Source: Dehalococcoidia bacterium (GTDB lineage: Bacteria > Chloroflexota > Dehalococcoidia > Lucifugimonadales > UBA1123). From it: DNA of 64,000 nucleotides. The notes beneath the pieces are model-generated. The model worked only from the letters and a program-made list of their open reading frames with translations. It was not told the origin of the DNA and searched no databases. Below, one piece after another: positions 17,702 through 26,827 of the stretch (positions within the stretch are counted from its first letter, which is position 1; every line of letters begins with the position of its first letter). The DNA lies in contig VXRN01000017.1 in the NCBI GenBank assembly GCA_009838465.1, forward strand, positions 1-64,000, in the 5' to 3' direction. The position numbers were made by a program, and so were the translations under genes.

Positions 17702-18694
17702 TTACATGAGACGGGCGTAGGACTTGCATTCGGACTGGAACAGGTAGTGTGGTTTGGATACTCGAACGCTGCTGCCGCCTATCTCCCTGAGCCTGGCGAC
17801 AGCGGGGAGCAGTCGCTTCTCCTCAACCATGACCGTCACAGCGAACCATCTCTCTCCTTCGGGATTGAATACAGTCGAGATAGTCGGTCCTCTCAGGCCC
17901 GATGTGTCGGAGCGCTTCATGACATATTCAGCGACCTCGGCGTCGGTCTCGCCCTTCATGTTGGCGGTCACCTCGAAATAGCCACCGGCGTGAAGGTGGG
18001 CTTCCATCATTTCGAGAAGCAGACGAGCCGTCTGGAGGATTCCACCATCTTCACTTTCACTCAGTTTGCGCGATACGACACAGGCTTCGGAGCGCATGAC
18101 CGTTCCGCTCTCTATCTCCTTCAGCCTGTTTTCTCTGATTGTAGTCCCACTCTCAGTTATGTCTCCAATTATGTCGGCGAACCCCATGGCCGGGGCAACT
18201 TCGAGGGTACCGTCGGAGGGTATCACGCTGAAATAGTTTACGCCATTTGCGAGAAGGTGGCGTCCGATCAGACGGGGGTACTTGGTGGCGACCCTCAGAT
18301 CCTGGCCCCTGCTTCTGAATTCCACGGAAATGTCAGCGAGGTCGGACATAGAGGTGACGTCTATCCAGGAATCGGGCACGGCGACTACCAGTCTGCTTCT
18401 ACCGAACCCCAACTCTTCGAGGACGATCCTGGTATCGCCATCCTCGCGCCTGTTTTCGAGAAACTGGTCTTTTCCAACTATCGCCAAGTCAACGCTATCT
18501 TCATCAACCTTACCCGGAATGTCGGAGCTGCGCTGAAACATCACCGTGGCGTTCGGCAAGGAAGGAATAGCCGCTATGTATCGCCTGTCGTTGGGTCGGG
18601 AGACGGCCAGGCCGCAGGAGCGCATAAACGACATCGTCGGATGCTGGAGCGCCCCACTGCTGGGAAGGGCGAGGCGCAGGGTGGAATTCGTCAT
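17702..18694 (-). CDS. hisG: ATP phosphoribosyltransferase, long form with C-terminal regulatory domain
   Basis: Commits ATP and PRPP to histidine synthesis. The 330-aa protein has the catalytic domain (LRLALPSSGAL, VDLAIVGKDQFLE, RVATKYPRLIGRHL, and the PRPP loop ESGTTIRENRL). After about residue 220 comes a region like the ACT-type HisG_C domain, with LRGPTISTVFNPEG and WFAVTVMVEEKRLLPAVARL. That domain normally gives histidine feedback control to long HisG, which usually works without HisZ, yet hisZ overlaps this gene by 4 bases upstream. Confidence 0.93.
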   Translation of the reverse strand: MTNSTLRLALPSSGALQHPTMSFMRSCGLAVSRPNDRRYIAAIPSLPNATVMFQRSSDIPGKVDEDSVDLAIVGKDQFLENRREDGDTRIVLEELGFGRSRLVVAVPDSWIDVTSMSDLADISVEFRSRGQDLRVATKYPRLIGRHLLANGVNYFSVIPSDGTLEVAPAMGFADIIGDITESGTTIRENRLKEIESGTVMRSEACVVSRKLSESEDGGILQTARLLLEMMEAHLHAGGYFEVTANMKGETDAEVAEYVMKRSDTSGLRGPTISTVFNPEGERWFAVTVMVEEKRLLPAVARLREIGGSSVRVSKPHYLFQSECKSYARLM

Positions 18695-19890
18695 GAGGTT
18701 TTCCCGCTCTCCCGGTTGATGTTCCTTACGACCTCTTCTACGTAGAGGGCGAAACCGCAGGCAGGCACGTTACCGCCGCCGAAGGCCCTGACAAGCTCAT
18801 CATATCTGCCGCCGCCCCCAATCGGATAGTCGTCCGGCCCCTGCCCTGCCAGGAATTCGAATACTATCCCGGTGTAATAGGTCATCCCCCGAACAAACGA
18901 AAGATCAAGGTGGATGGTCGAGTCGCTTACTCCTTCGGAGCGTAGCTTGATTAGCGTTGCGCCCAGTCCCCGGACACTGGCGAGAGAAGCGCGGTTGGAC
19001 TTCAGAATAGCTTCCGCGTCTTCGAGCACATCCCAGGCATTTCCATCGAGGGATACCAGCTGCGCGACGTTCTCCACGGCGGCCTCGAATTCGTCCATCG
19101 AACAGGCGCGTTTCATGCGGCTCGACAGGCGAGCGAGAATCTGACCCGCGCTGCGGCGTCCGGTGGGCGCCGAGATAGAACGACGTATCACATCCAGTTC
19201 AGGCATCGCTTTATCCAAGCCCTCAGTAACCGGGGTGGACTTATGCTCCGACATTACCAGGTCGGCGGCGATGGCGCTTTCCAGTAATCGCTGCTTTCGG
19301 TCCGAATCACATCCAATCTTTTCCAGATTAGAGACGATGAACATTTCCACCTGCTCGGAGAGGCCCTGGGACTGAACGAGGTCGTGAATCATGCCGATGT
19401 TCCCAAGCCTCAGAGTGAACTCCGAAATGCCGGCGGCGCGCAGACACCTCATGGCCGCCGTTAGTATCTCGATGTCACCGCTGCTGTCCGGGACGCCGAT
19501 GAGTTCCGCTCCAACTTGCTGAAACTGCCTGAACCTTCCCCTCCGAGTGCCAGCGTATCTGAATACCGGACCCGAATATTGGAATCGTTCAGAGTCGGCT
19601 GCGCGAGCGGCGTTCTCTATGTACCACCTGATGATCGAGGGCGTAAACTCCGGCCTGAGACTGACACTCATGCCGCCCGGGTCCTGAAAAGAGTAGAGAC
19701 TGCTGGAAACCTCACCTCCCGACTTCCTAACAAAGAGGTCAGTGGGCTCGATAACGGGGGTATCCAGTCGCTGAAAGCCGCTGCGGGTGAGGACTTCCGT
19801 CATACGGCGGGAGGCGTTGAAGTTCGCTTCGGCCTCAGACGGACCAAGGTCGCGCATGTGATTCAGTCGAGATATAAGATCTGTCCGCAA
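18691..19890 (-). CDS. hisZ: ATP phosphoribosyltransferase regulatory subunit HisZ (HisRS paralogue)
   Basis: HisZ is a histidyl-tRNA synthetase core without the anticodon-binding domain; it activates short-form HisG. The 399-aa protein carries class II synthetase motifs: VSLRPEFTPSIIR (motif 1/2 area), PVFRYAGTRRGRFRQFQQVG (motif 2), FVRGMTYYTGIVFEF and GGGGRYDELVRAFGG (motif 3 area). It ends shortly after GFALYVEEVV with no anticodon-binding domain. Being first gene of the his operon and overlapping hisG by 4 bases favours HisZ over HisS. It retains more HisRS-like residues than many HisZ, so a residual histidine-binding role is plausible. Confidence 0.87.
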   Translation of the reverse strand: MRTDLISRLNHMRDLGPSEAEANFNASRRMTEVLTRSGFQRLDTPVIEPTDLFVRKSGGEVSSSLYSFQDPGGMSVSLRPEFTPSIIRWYIENAARAADSERFQYSGPVFRYAGTRRGRFRQFQQVGAELIGVPDSSGDIEILTAAMRCLRAAGISEFTLRLGNIGMIHDLVQSQGLSEQVEMFIVSNLEKIGCDSDRKQRLLESAIAADLVMSEHKSTPVTEGLDKAMPELDVIRRSISAPTGRRSAGQILARLSSRMKRACSMDEFEAAVENVAQLVSLDGNAWDVLEDAEAILKSNRASLASVRGLGATLIKLRSEGVSDSTIHLDLSFVRGMTYYTGIVFEFLAGQGPDDYPIGGGGRYDELVRAFGGGNVPACGFALYVEEVVRNINRESGKTS

Positions 19891-20087
19891 GTTCGGTCGC
19901 CTCTCATTTTCTAAATTCTACATTACACTCTCGATGGCGTTCAATCGGGAAGGACGAGTATCGCTGTCAACAGACCGGAACCAAAGACCCGTTTCGTGTA
20001 TTGACGGTATGCAGAGGCTGTAACATAATTCTGGATACTTGGTCCAAGTAAATTGCCTGCTAAACTGAACCGAGGGGAATCTCTGTC

Positions 20088-20963
20088 TTGACCTCCAGCG
20101 ACGGGACGCCGCGGGTTGCCGTAGTAGTAGATAGCGCGGCATCGGTTCCTGACGAATTCAGGGCCAGCCCACTGACCCACATCGCTCCAATGCGACTGCA
20201 CGTTGGCGACGCGACCTACAGGGACGGTGTGGACATCTCACCTGCCGACTTCTATCAGCGGCAGAGGGGGAACGCGCACCAGATCAGCACGTCGGCGCCA
20301 ACGCCGGCAGACTTTCTGGACGCTTATGCAGCCGCTTCGGAAGTGTGCGAATCCGCGCTGACTATCCTGGTGTCCGGGGCGTTCAGCGCGGCGGGCAGGT
20401 CCGCGGAACTGGCGCGTCAGGAGTTCAGCGAAACGCATCCGGGATTCCAGATTCGCACGCTCGACTCTCAGAGCGCGGCAGGCGGGCAAGGATTGGTGGC
20501 ATGGGAGGCATTGAAGGCATCCCTGGCAGGCTGTGGACTGGAGCAGACCGAGGCGCGCGCGCTTGCAATTCGCAGCCGAGTTCGACTGATTGCCTATGTA
20601 GATACACTCTACTACCTGTGGAAGAGTGGACGAGTGGCGGGCATCGCTCATTTGGGAACTTCTCTGCTGAAGCTCAAGCCGATATTCGAGCTCAGTCAAT
20701 CGCAGGTCTTAACCCTCGCCAAGCCCAGAACAGCTTCTCGCGCAGGGGAAAAGATGATGGAACTGATGGCGGAGCGAGTCGGCAACTCGACGGTTCATGC
20801 GATTATCATGCACGTGTCGGCCAAGGAACAAGCTCTGCTTCTGCGCGACGCGGTGGAAGAAAGATTCGACTGCGCAGAGACTTTCGTGACAGAGTTTACG
20901 CCGGTGATGGGGGCTCACATAGGCCCGGGGATGGTCGGAGTGGCCTTCTGTCCTGTGAAATAG
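20088..20963 (+). CDS. DegV-family fatty-acid-binding protein
   Basis: DegV/FakB-type proteins bind a single fatty acid and, in Firmicutes, present it to a fatty acid kinase. The 291-aa protein has VAVVVDSAASVPDE at the N-terminus, the TSAPTPADFLDAY motif near residues 69-81, LVSGAFSAAGRSAELA near residues 94-109, DSQSAAGGQGLVAWEA, and HIGPGMVGVAF near the end. The start is TTG, 9 bases behind GAGGGGA. No fakA kinase is in the window. It is divergent from hisZ and convergent with tRNA-Arg. Confidence 0.9.
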   Translation: MTSSDGTPRVAVVVDSAASVPDEFRASPLTHIAPMRLHVGDATYRDGVDISPADFYQRQRGNAHQISTSAPTPADFLDAYAAASEVCESALTILVSGAFSAAGRSAELARQEFSETHPGFQIRTLDSQSAAGGQGLVAWEALKASLAGCGLEQTEARALAIRSRVRLIAYVDTLYYLWKSGRVAGIAHLGTSLLKLKPIFELSQSQVLTLAKPRTASRAGEKMMELMAERVGNSTVHAIIMHVSAKEQALLLRDAVEERFDCAETFVTEFTPVMGAHIGPGMVGVAFCPVK

Positions 20964-20992
20964 GTCAAGCTGTCCAGAAATGAGAGAGGAAG

Positions 20993-21069
20993 TGGCGCGC
21001 CCGGCAGGATTCGAACCCGCGACACCTGGTTCCGAAGACCAGTGCTCTGTCCCACTGAGCTACGGGCGC
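20993..21069 (-). tRNA. tRNA-Arg (anticodon UCG)
   Basis: The minus strand folds into a full cloverleaf. The acceptor arm is GCGCCCG paired with CGGGCGC, the D arm GCTC/GAGC, the anticodon arm CTGGT/ACCAG with loop CTTCGGA, and the T arm carries TTCGAAT. The anticodon is UCG, reading CGA. The CCA end is encoded in the DNA at 20993-20995. Confidence 0.95.
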
Positions 21070-21106
21070 TGGATTGTTAAAGCTCTGGAAGAAGCCATTG
21101 CTCCTT

Positions 21107-22240
21107 CTAGTTTACCAGCCCGTCGCAGAATTGGCGAAACTCCATCGAGCCGGTGTGGCGTATCATCGAATCGTCAGTGAATTCCACGTCTCCCAGGTCT
21201 TCGAGGAGTTCAACGTGGGCAACGATCTCGGACAGGGCCATGAACAGGTTGCCGCCAATCAGTTTACGACGTTCGAAAATGCCCCTAGTCATATCCTCCA
21301 GGCCGGTAGGACGGTCGTCTATGCGCTGTATGATCTGGGCAAGACGCCGGTCGTGGTGATCTATCACCTCGGCGGCTCGACGTACCGAAACGAAGTTGAA
21401 CCTTCCGCGGTTAAAGAGTCTATGCGCTGGAAGGACAGCGTAGCTTTCGCCAAGATCCAAGACCGTTTTGAGCGAGGTCATGTATCGCTTGAGGCCATAG
21501 GACTTTGACGGGTCGCTGAATTTAGCCGGTATTTCCCGGGCAACGTGGTCCGAATAGCCCGCCCTGGTCGTGGGGTGGGGTGTGATTTCGGGCAGAACGT
21601 GATCGCCGGTGAATACGACGTTTCCCAAGGTAAGGCAGATTTCGTCAGGTGAGTGCCCAGGGGCGTATATGAATTCCACATCGCCCACCTTGTCTCCGTG
21701 ATCCACCTCATGATCAACGGTCAAGCCCTTTCTCGAATCCACATACCTCCGGTTACGAGCGGCGTAAGAGGAACTTCTTCCATCCATGTTACCGGAAACA
21801 ACGCGATTCATCGCTGCGTGAATTGGCGAGGCGCCTCGGTCCTGCACTTCCCATGGGTTGTAATTTATCAGGGCGGCGTACATCTGATGTGCCCAGAGCG
21901 CCGAGTCCGATGTTTCCATGAGTTGTGCGATGGAGCCGTCGTGGTCGGAATGTCCATGGGTGACCACCACCCTGTCTATGTCTCTAACTGAATAGCCCAC
22001 AAAGTTGAGGCAGTCTTCAAGTTCTGAGAAAGAGCCGTGGGCGCCCGGATCTATCAGGGTGATCGCCTCGTTTTCGAAGACGTAGCACCAGGTTGGACCC
22101 GTGCGGGACGGCCAATCCTGCGGTATTCCGAGGGCATGGATCTGCTGGCCGGCGCTGGATTTCAGGCGAAGCGCCATCCGATTGCCTTGAGGGTCGCCCT
22201 CGCGCAGGACGTCCACTGAGGTAAATCCAGTTGGCATCAA
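21107..22240 (-). CDS. MBL-fold metallo-hydrolase
   Basis: A metallo-beta-lactamase-fold hydrolase of 377 aa. It keeps the metal-binding motif THGHSDHDGS near residues 95-104, followed by later ligands in YAPGHSPDEICL and VFTGDHVLPEITPH. The C-terminal part (after ~residue 260) resembles the helical domain seen in hydroxyacylglutathione hydrolase-like or lactamase-B2-like proteins. The substrate cannot be inferred. It lies between two tRNA genes on the same strand. The N-terminus has two adjacent Met codons, so the start is uncertain by one residue. Confidence 0.88.
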   Translation of the reverse strand: MMPTGFTSVDVLREGDPQGNRMALRLKSSAGQQIHALGIPQDWPSRTGPTWCYVFENEAITLIDPGAHGSFSELEDCLNFVGYSVRDIDRVVVTHGHSDHDGSIAQLMETSDSALWAHQMYAALINYNPWEVQDRGASPIHAAMNRVVSGNMDGRSSSYAARNRRYVDSRKGLTVDHEVDHGDKVGDVEFIYAPGHSPDEICLTLGNVVFTGDHVLPEITPHPTTRAGYSDHVAREIPAKFSDPSKSYGLKRYMTSLKTVLDLGESYAVLPAHRLFNRGRFNFVSVRRAAEVIDHHDRRLAQIIQRIDDRPTGLEDMTRGIFERRKLIGGNLFMALSEIVAHVELLEDLGDVEFTDDSMIRHTGSMEFRQFCDGLVN

Positions 22241-22298
22241 GAGGCACTCCTCGGAAGCGAAAAAGCAGGGTCCTTGAAAGATGACGCGGGGCGAAGTG

Positions 22299-22374
22299 TG
22301 GGGTGAGCGAGGGGATTCGAACCCCCGATCTCCAGGGCCACAACCTGGCGCCTTACCGCTTGGCCACGCTCACC
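22299..22374 (-). tRNA. tRNA-His (anticodon GUG)
   Basis: The minus strand gives acceptor GTGAGCG paired with CGCTCAC, anticodon stem CCAGG/CCTGG with loop TTGTGGC (anticodon GUG), and T loop TTCGAAT. The extra 5' G (base 22374) opposite the C discriminator is the identity element of tRNA-His. CCA is encoded at 22299-22301. Confidence 0.95.
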
Positions 22375-22444
22375 ATAACTACAAGAAAATTTTATCATCC
22401 AGTGTCGAAACGGGTCAACGCGGAAGAAAGCTGGGGCAATAGCT

Positions 22445-22795
22445 TCACACGGCGACGGCTTCTGGCTCGACATCCGCCGGCGTCTCATGGGATTCCATGA
22501 TCCCCTGGAAGTTCCGGCTCGTCAGAGCTTCGAGCAGTTCCGAGACAATGACGTCTTTCTTCGTATGGTGGCGGAGAGGCAGAGTAGGATCCACGTTGTA
22601 AACATTCCGTCTTCCAGACTTCTGTCTCGTAATATACCCTGCCCGTTCCAGGTCCGAGATAATTTTATGCACTGTTCTCTCGGTTACCTTGATCTGGTCG
22701 GCTATCTCACGAGCAGTGCTGGTGGGATAGTGGTATATGTAGCTGAGCACGAGACCGTGGTTAGTGATGAAAGTCCACCGCGATGAAATGTTCAA
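22445..22795 (-). CDS. Winged-helix transcriptional regulator
   Basis: A 116-aa DNA-binding protein. The helix-turn-helix is at about residues 27-55 (STAREIADQIKVTERTVHKI), followed by a wing with AGYITRQKSGRRNVYNVD. The layout is that of MarR/ArsR-like or archaeal-type single-wing regulators. The C-terminal 40 residues have no recognised ligand domain. It has no obvious operon partner: tRNA-His lies downstream and a long gap upstream. Its targets are unknown; autoregulation of the upstream gap is possible. Confidence 0.82.
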   Translation of the reverse strand: MNISSRWTFITNHGLVLSYIYHYPTSTAREIADQIKVTERTVHKIISDLERAGYITRQKSGRRNVYNVDPTLPLRHHTKKDVIVSELLEALTSRNFQGIMESHETPADVEPEAVAV

Positions 22796-22954
22796 GTCAC
22801 TGCACCTCTGCTAACTATGTGAATGGGTACTTGTGAAAATAGTAGCATATGGCAGAAATGAATTTCCAATTTCAGTTGTCGGTAGTCAGTAATCAGTCTT
22901 TAGTTTTCAGTGTGAAACACTGCACCCAGCCCACACAATGCGGTATCTGACGAA

Positions 22955-22989
22955 ATCGGGGGCTGACAGACGCGCTGTCAGCCCCCGAT
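22955..22989 (-). terminator. Strong hairpin downstream of pepA
   Basis: ATCGGGGGCTGACAG pairs perfectly with CTGTCAGCCCCCGAT across a 5-base loop. On the minus strand it is followed by TTTCG, so it could end pepA transcripts, although it is about 340 bases past the stop. Confidence 0.55.
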
Positions 22990-23169
22990 GAGCGTAGCGA
23001 GTTAGTGTATTCACCGAATCGAGACTGAGTCTTAGTATTCCAACATAATTGAAAAGACGGCTTATCTACCCTGACCCCCGTGTCGCTGTACGGGGGAGGC
23101 TCCAGCCCTCTCCCTATGGGAGGGTATGACTCGGAATTGAATATCCATCACGAATAGGTTATCGCGTAA

Positions 23170-23262
23170 CTAGTACCACTTCAATGTGTTTCTGATGTAT
23201 AGCAACCGGCCCGGCCCCTCACCCCTGGGTTCCCGCCTTCGCGGGAACGACGAGTAGGTGTG
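23170..23262. repeat. 93-bp dispersed repeat A, copy 2
   Basis: Matches 986-1078 across its whole length in the same orientation, from CTAGTACCACTTCAATG to GTAGGTGTG. Both copies lie just past the stop of a minus-strand gene (apgM and pepA are upstream in transcription order in the two cases). Confidence 0.75.
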
Positions 23263-23326
23263 CGGGAATGACGAGTGGTAATCGGAGTATGTCATATTCA
23301 CATGGTTTTGGCACTAGATTCAGGGC

Positions 23327-24829
23327 CTACTCGGAGGCCAGCGACGTCGCCAGCTCGACCAGCGTGCGGACAGGGACTCCGGTCGAGCCTTTCGGGTTGA
23401 TTCCTTTGTCAGATGTCGTCCTGGTCGTGGCCGCAATGTCCAGGTGGGCCCACTGAGAGTCGCCCGCGAACTCACCGATGATGAGCGCGCCCGTTATCGC
23501 GCCGGCGCCTCGTCCGCCCGTGTTCCTTATATCGGCGATGTCGCTGCTGTATTCGGACTTGTATGAAGCGTATGTCGGGAGCTGCCACATGCGCTCTCCA
23601 ACCTTGTTCCCCGCCTCCACTACTTCGTTTACCCAGTCCTGGTCGTTGCCGAACACGCCGGTCGCGCCATCTCCAAGCGCGACGCCAATGGCGCCCGTAA
23701 GGGTAGCCACGTCCACGATCCGCGTAACGCCCTTCTCGACGGCATAGCAGAGCGCATCCGCGAGAACAAGTCGTCCTTCCGCGTCGGTATTGCCTATCTC
23801 GATGGTCTTGCCATTCATCGCCGTTACCACGTCACCGGGGCGCTGCGCCCGACGACCTGGCATATTCTCGGTGGCCGGCACGATGGCCAAGACGTTTATC
23901 TTCGGATTGAATGCTGCAATGGCCTTCATAGTGCCAATGACGCAGGCACCGCCGGACATATCGCTCTTCATCGTAAGCATCCCGGCGGCGGACTTGATGT
24001 CGAGGCCACCGCTGTCGAAAGTTATCCCCTTCCCCAGCAGGCCTAGGTTGTTGCCGGGGTTGTCGGGGTCGCCCTCGTGCTTTATGACAATAAACTTGGG
24101 CGGCTCCTCGGTGCCTTGAGCGACTCCCGCGAAGGAACCCATGCCCATTTCTTCTATCTCCGAGCGGTCCAGGACCGTCAGCTCCATAGATGTGCCTCGA
24201 GTGACGTCGAGCGCGATCTCGGCCATTCTCGTTGGCGTCATGATGTTGGCGGGCTCGTTTCCCATATCGCGCGCGAGGTTGACCGCTTCCCCAATGTCCT
24301 TTCCGCGCTTGACGCCGTTCCGAATAGCCTCGATTTTCTCGGCGTCGAACTCCACGATGTTGACTGACTCGATGGACTTGGAGCCGGAGTCGGCCTTGTA
24401 CTTGTCAAAGGAGTAGAGTCCCATGACCAGTCCTTCGGCGGCGGCCTGCGCAGCCGCACTAGGATCCAATCCTCCGATTCCTGCACCATGCAGTACGGTA
24501 GCATAGCTATTCACGCCTACGGATCGAATGAACCGGGCGACACCGGCATTGACCTCCCTGGCCGCGTTCAGGTCGAATTCGTCGCTCTTGCCGAGTCCGG
24601 CTACTATGATGCGTGTCGAGTTCAGCTTGCCCAGGGAGTAGATTAGTACGTTGTTTCCCTTCTTCCCGGTAATGTCGCCCTGTTCGATGAGGTCGCTTAT
24701 CGCGCCATCCAATGCGCCGTCCACGGCTCCGGTCGCGCCGCCGGGTCGGGTCACGCCTTCGAACAGGTTCACAACGATAGCCGAGTCGTCGCGTTCCGCT
24801 ATGTTTCCTTCAACAGTGTTGATTTGCAT
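23327..24829 (-). CDS. pepA: Leucyl aminopeptidase (M17 family)
   Basis: Cytosolic two-metal aminopeptidase that removes N-terminal residues from peptides. The M17 signature NTDAEGRL occurs near residue 335, with GITFDSGGLDIK (active Lys and metal Asp) near residue 258 and MSGGACVIG nearby. The N-terminal macro-like domain precedes it. A Met codon at 24859 is open, but ATG 24829 has AAGGAGG 6 bases upstream on the coding strand and gives the usual MQINTVEGN start, so it is preferred. It is divergent from the class III aminotransferase. Confidence 0.95.
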   Translation of the reverse strand: MQINTVEGNIAERDDSAIVVNLFEGVTRPGGATGAVDGALDGAISDLIEQGDITGKKGNNVLIYSLGKLNSTRIIVAGLGKSDEFDLNAAREVNAGVARFIRSVGVNSYATVLHGAGIGGLDPSAAAQAAAEGLVMGLYSFDKYKADSGSKSIESVNIVEFDAEKIEAIRNGVKRGKDIGEAVNLARDMGNEPANIMTPTRMAEIALDVTRGTSMELTVLDRSEIEEMGMGSFAGVAQGTEEPPKFIVIKHEGDPDNPGNNLGLLGKGITFDSGGLDIKSAAGMLTMKSDMSGGACVIGTMKAIAAFNPKINVLAIVPATENMPGRRAQRPGDVVTAMNGKTIEIGNTDAEGRLVLADALCYAVEKGVTRIVDVATLTGAIGVALGDGATGVFGNDQDWVNEVVEAGNKVGERMWQLPTYASYKSEYSSDIADIRNTGGRGAGAITGALIIGEFAGDSQWAHLDIAATTRTTSDKGINPKGSTGVPVRTLVELATSLASE

Positions 24830-24857
24830 ATCTGCCTCCTTATTCAGAACAGTCAAC

Positions 24858-24880
24858 ATTATAGCCGAGTCTGATATAAT
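24858..24880. promoter_or_regulatory. Divergent -10 elements for pepA and the aminotransferase gene
   Basis: On the plus strand TGATATAAT (24872-24880) is an extended -10 for the gene at 24953. On the minus strand TATAAT (24858-24863) sits about 30 bases ahead of pepA. Neither has a good -35 box. The two elements are 8 bases apart, so RNA polymerase binding at the two should be mutually exclusive. Confidence 0.5.
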
Positions 24881-24952
24881 CCACGCGGATTAATCATCGG
24901 CAATGCCGGTACAACGAGTACGAATTCACGCAGCAAGAACAGGAGAAAGAGC

Positions 24953-26233
24953 ATGACTCGCTCGCAGTCGGATAGAGAACGCCAACTCGTGGAACGCGCC
25001 CACGCGGTTCTGCCCGGCGGCAACCTCGGCAACGTCGCCAAGGACATCGTAATCGAAAGAGGGCAAGGCAGTCACATCTGGGACGCGAGTGGCAACGAGT
25101 ATATTGACTACCTGCTGGGCTCCGGCCCAATGCTCATAGGACACAGCCACCCCGAGGTGCTGGAAGTGGTCCGGGAGCAACTCGCGAATGGAACGACATT
25201 CTTCGCGAACAACGAATTCGCCATCGAACTGGCGGAAGAGATCGTGAGTGCGGTGCCCTGCGCCGACAAAGTGAGATTCAGCTCCACCGGGTCCGAGGCG
25301 ACTCTATACGCGATGCGGGCAGCGAGGGCTTACAGGCGCAAGGACAAGATACTGAAGTTCGAGGGCGGATTCCACGGGATGAATGACTACTCGCTCATGA
25401 GCATCTGGCCTTCCGAGTTGGAGGAATTTCCAAGATCCGTCCCGGGTTCGGCCGGTATCCCGCAGTCCGTCCAGAACGAGATGCTCATCGCGCCATTCAA
25501 CGATCTTGATACGACACGCGGGATAGTCGAGCGTCATCACGACGAAATAGCGGGCATTATCGTCGAGCCGTTCCAGCGGCTGATTCCTCCCAAGCCGGGG
25601 TTTTTGCAGGGTTTGAGGGGGCTGGCGGACGAGTTCGGCATACCGCTGATATTCGATGAGGTTGTCACCGGATTCAGATTCGCCTACGGCGGGGCCCAGG
25701 AGTTCTACGGCGTAACGCCCGACATCTGCACGCTCGGCAAGGCCGTCGCGGGCGGATTCCCACTGACGGCTATCGCCGGCAGCGAGGAAATCATGGCGCA
25801 CATGGATGGAGGCGAGATGCCCTCCGAGGACTTTATGCCGCAGATCGGCACGCTTAGCGGCAATCCGGTTGCGGCGGTCGCCGGGCTGAAGACACTTGAG
25901 ATTCTCAGAAGGCCGGGGACCTATGAGTCAATGCGCGCGGCCGGCGCCACTCTGAGGGAAGGCCTGCAGCGAATGCTTGATGAAGCCGAGATTCCGGCGC
26001 GCGTGACCGGAGAAGACGTGCTCTTCGATGTGTATTTCACTAATAACGAGATTACGGACTACCGCTCCACGCTATCCGCTAACTCGGCGACCATGGGAAG
26101 ATTCAACTCTGGTGTGTTGGAGAGGGGGATATTCAAGGGCGACTCTAAGTTCTACATCTCGGCAGCCCACGGTGAGAACGACGTGGTGCAGACGCTCGAA
26201 GCATTTAAGGACGTTATAGAGGAGATCCGTTAG
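24953..26233 (+). CDS. Class III PLP aminotransferase, glutamate-1-semialdehyde aminomutase-like
   Basis: A fold-type I, class III aminotransferase of 426 aa. PLP-binding features are STGSEATLYAMRAARAY near residues 107-123, the IFDEVVTGFR segment near residue 230, and the Schiff-base lysine in TLGKAVAGGFPL near residue 263. Overall order matches HemL (glutamate-1-semialdehyde 2,1-aminomutase). No other haem genes are nearby, and related family members act on other amino acids, so the substrate stays open. A strong terminator follows the stop. Confidence 0.85.
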   Translation: MTRSQSDRERQLVERAHAVLPGGNLGNVAKDIVIERGQGSHIWDASGNEYIDYLLGSGPMLIGHSHPEVLEVVREQLANGTTFFANNEFAIELAEEIVSAVPCADKVRFSSTGSEATLYAMRAARAYRRKDKILKFEGGFHGMNDYSLMSIWPSELEEFPRSVPGSAGIPQSVQNEMLIAPFNDLDTTRGIVERHHDEIAGIIVEPFQRLIPPKPGFLQGLRGLADEFGIPLIFDEVVTGFRFAYGGAQEFYGVTPDICTLGKAVAGGFPLTAIAGSEEIMAHMDGGEMPSEDFMPQIGTLSGNPVAAVAGLKTLEILRRPGTYESMRAAGATLREGLQRMLDEAEIPARVTGEDVLFDVYFTNNEITDYRSTLSANSATMGRFNSGVLERGIFKGDSKFYISAAHGENDVVQTLEAFKDVIEEIR

Positions 26234-26274
26234 ACCCGAGATCGGATAGAAGTTAAGACACGGAGACAAGCAAT

Positions 26275-26300
26275 AGAGGTGTCGGAAAACCGACACCTCT
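26275..26300 (+). terminator. Rho-independent terminator
   Basis: A perfect 11-bp stem, AGAGGTGTCGG with CCGACACCTCT, closes an AAAA loop 41 bases after the aminotransferase stop. TATATTAG follows, with only a weak T tract. Confidence 0.8.
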
Positions 26301-26827
26301 TATATTAGACAGGTTAAGGATTTGCTCGTATATCAGATTAAGTGAGGTTACGAAATTCGTAGTGATAAACTTGATATATGGATGTTATTAGCGAATAACC
26401 GATGATATAAATTATTTTCCAACAAAATTGAGAAAAATATAAACTGCTCCACGCTTGACTCTCTTTCCGTCCGATCGTACCCTTTAGGTGGTGGTTGTGG
26501 GAGAAGCAGCGCGGCAGAAGTGCCCCATAAAATAGGGTTATGTTCAATCGGGGCCCTGAATTCACAGCCGAATCAGGGCGACCGCTACGCTGATAATCAA
26601 GACCTCGTTCAATGAGAGCCATTGAACAGCCGTATGTCACCCATCATGACCCGAAAGCTGTCCAGGCAGCGGTCAGCAGACGGGTCTGAAAAATGCAATC
26701 TTCATCTGTCCTAGGATGACGTGCGTCACCCGACAGGCCGAGAAATCGGTCCAGCCGGCAGAAATGGTCTTGCGCTCCCCTACCTCCGCATATGACATGA
26801 GCCGTATTATGCAAGGGGGTTTAGTGA
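26301..26827. other. 527-base intergenic region without a recognised gene
   Basis: The first 160 bases are AT-rich compared with the neighbours, and the rest is of normal composition. Short open frames on the minus strand (for example 26338-26640) have unremarkable sequence and no ribosome site, so I do not call them. No tRNA, tmRNA, SRP or RNase P signature was recognised on either strand. Confidence 0.5.

Larger units (their letters stand above)
22796..23326. other. 531-base gap between the regulator and pepA
   Basis: I see no gene here. It holds a perfect 15-bp hairpin at 22955-22989, a GGGGGAGGCT/CCCTCTCC repeat-B-like patch near 23075-23125, and the second 93-bp repeat A copy at 23170-23262. 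Confidence 0.6.

Noticed and set aside
26338-26640. A 100-codon minus-strand frame in the AT-rich gap
   Set aside because: No ribosome site, no domain pattern, and composition like the surrounding non-coding DNA.
26600-26827. Checked for RNase P RNA, tmRNA and SRP RNA
   Set aside because: None of the conserved core sequences is present on either strand.
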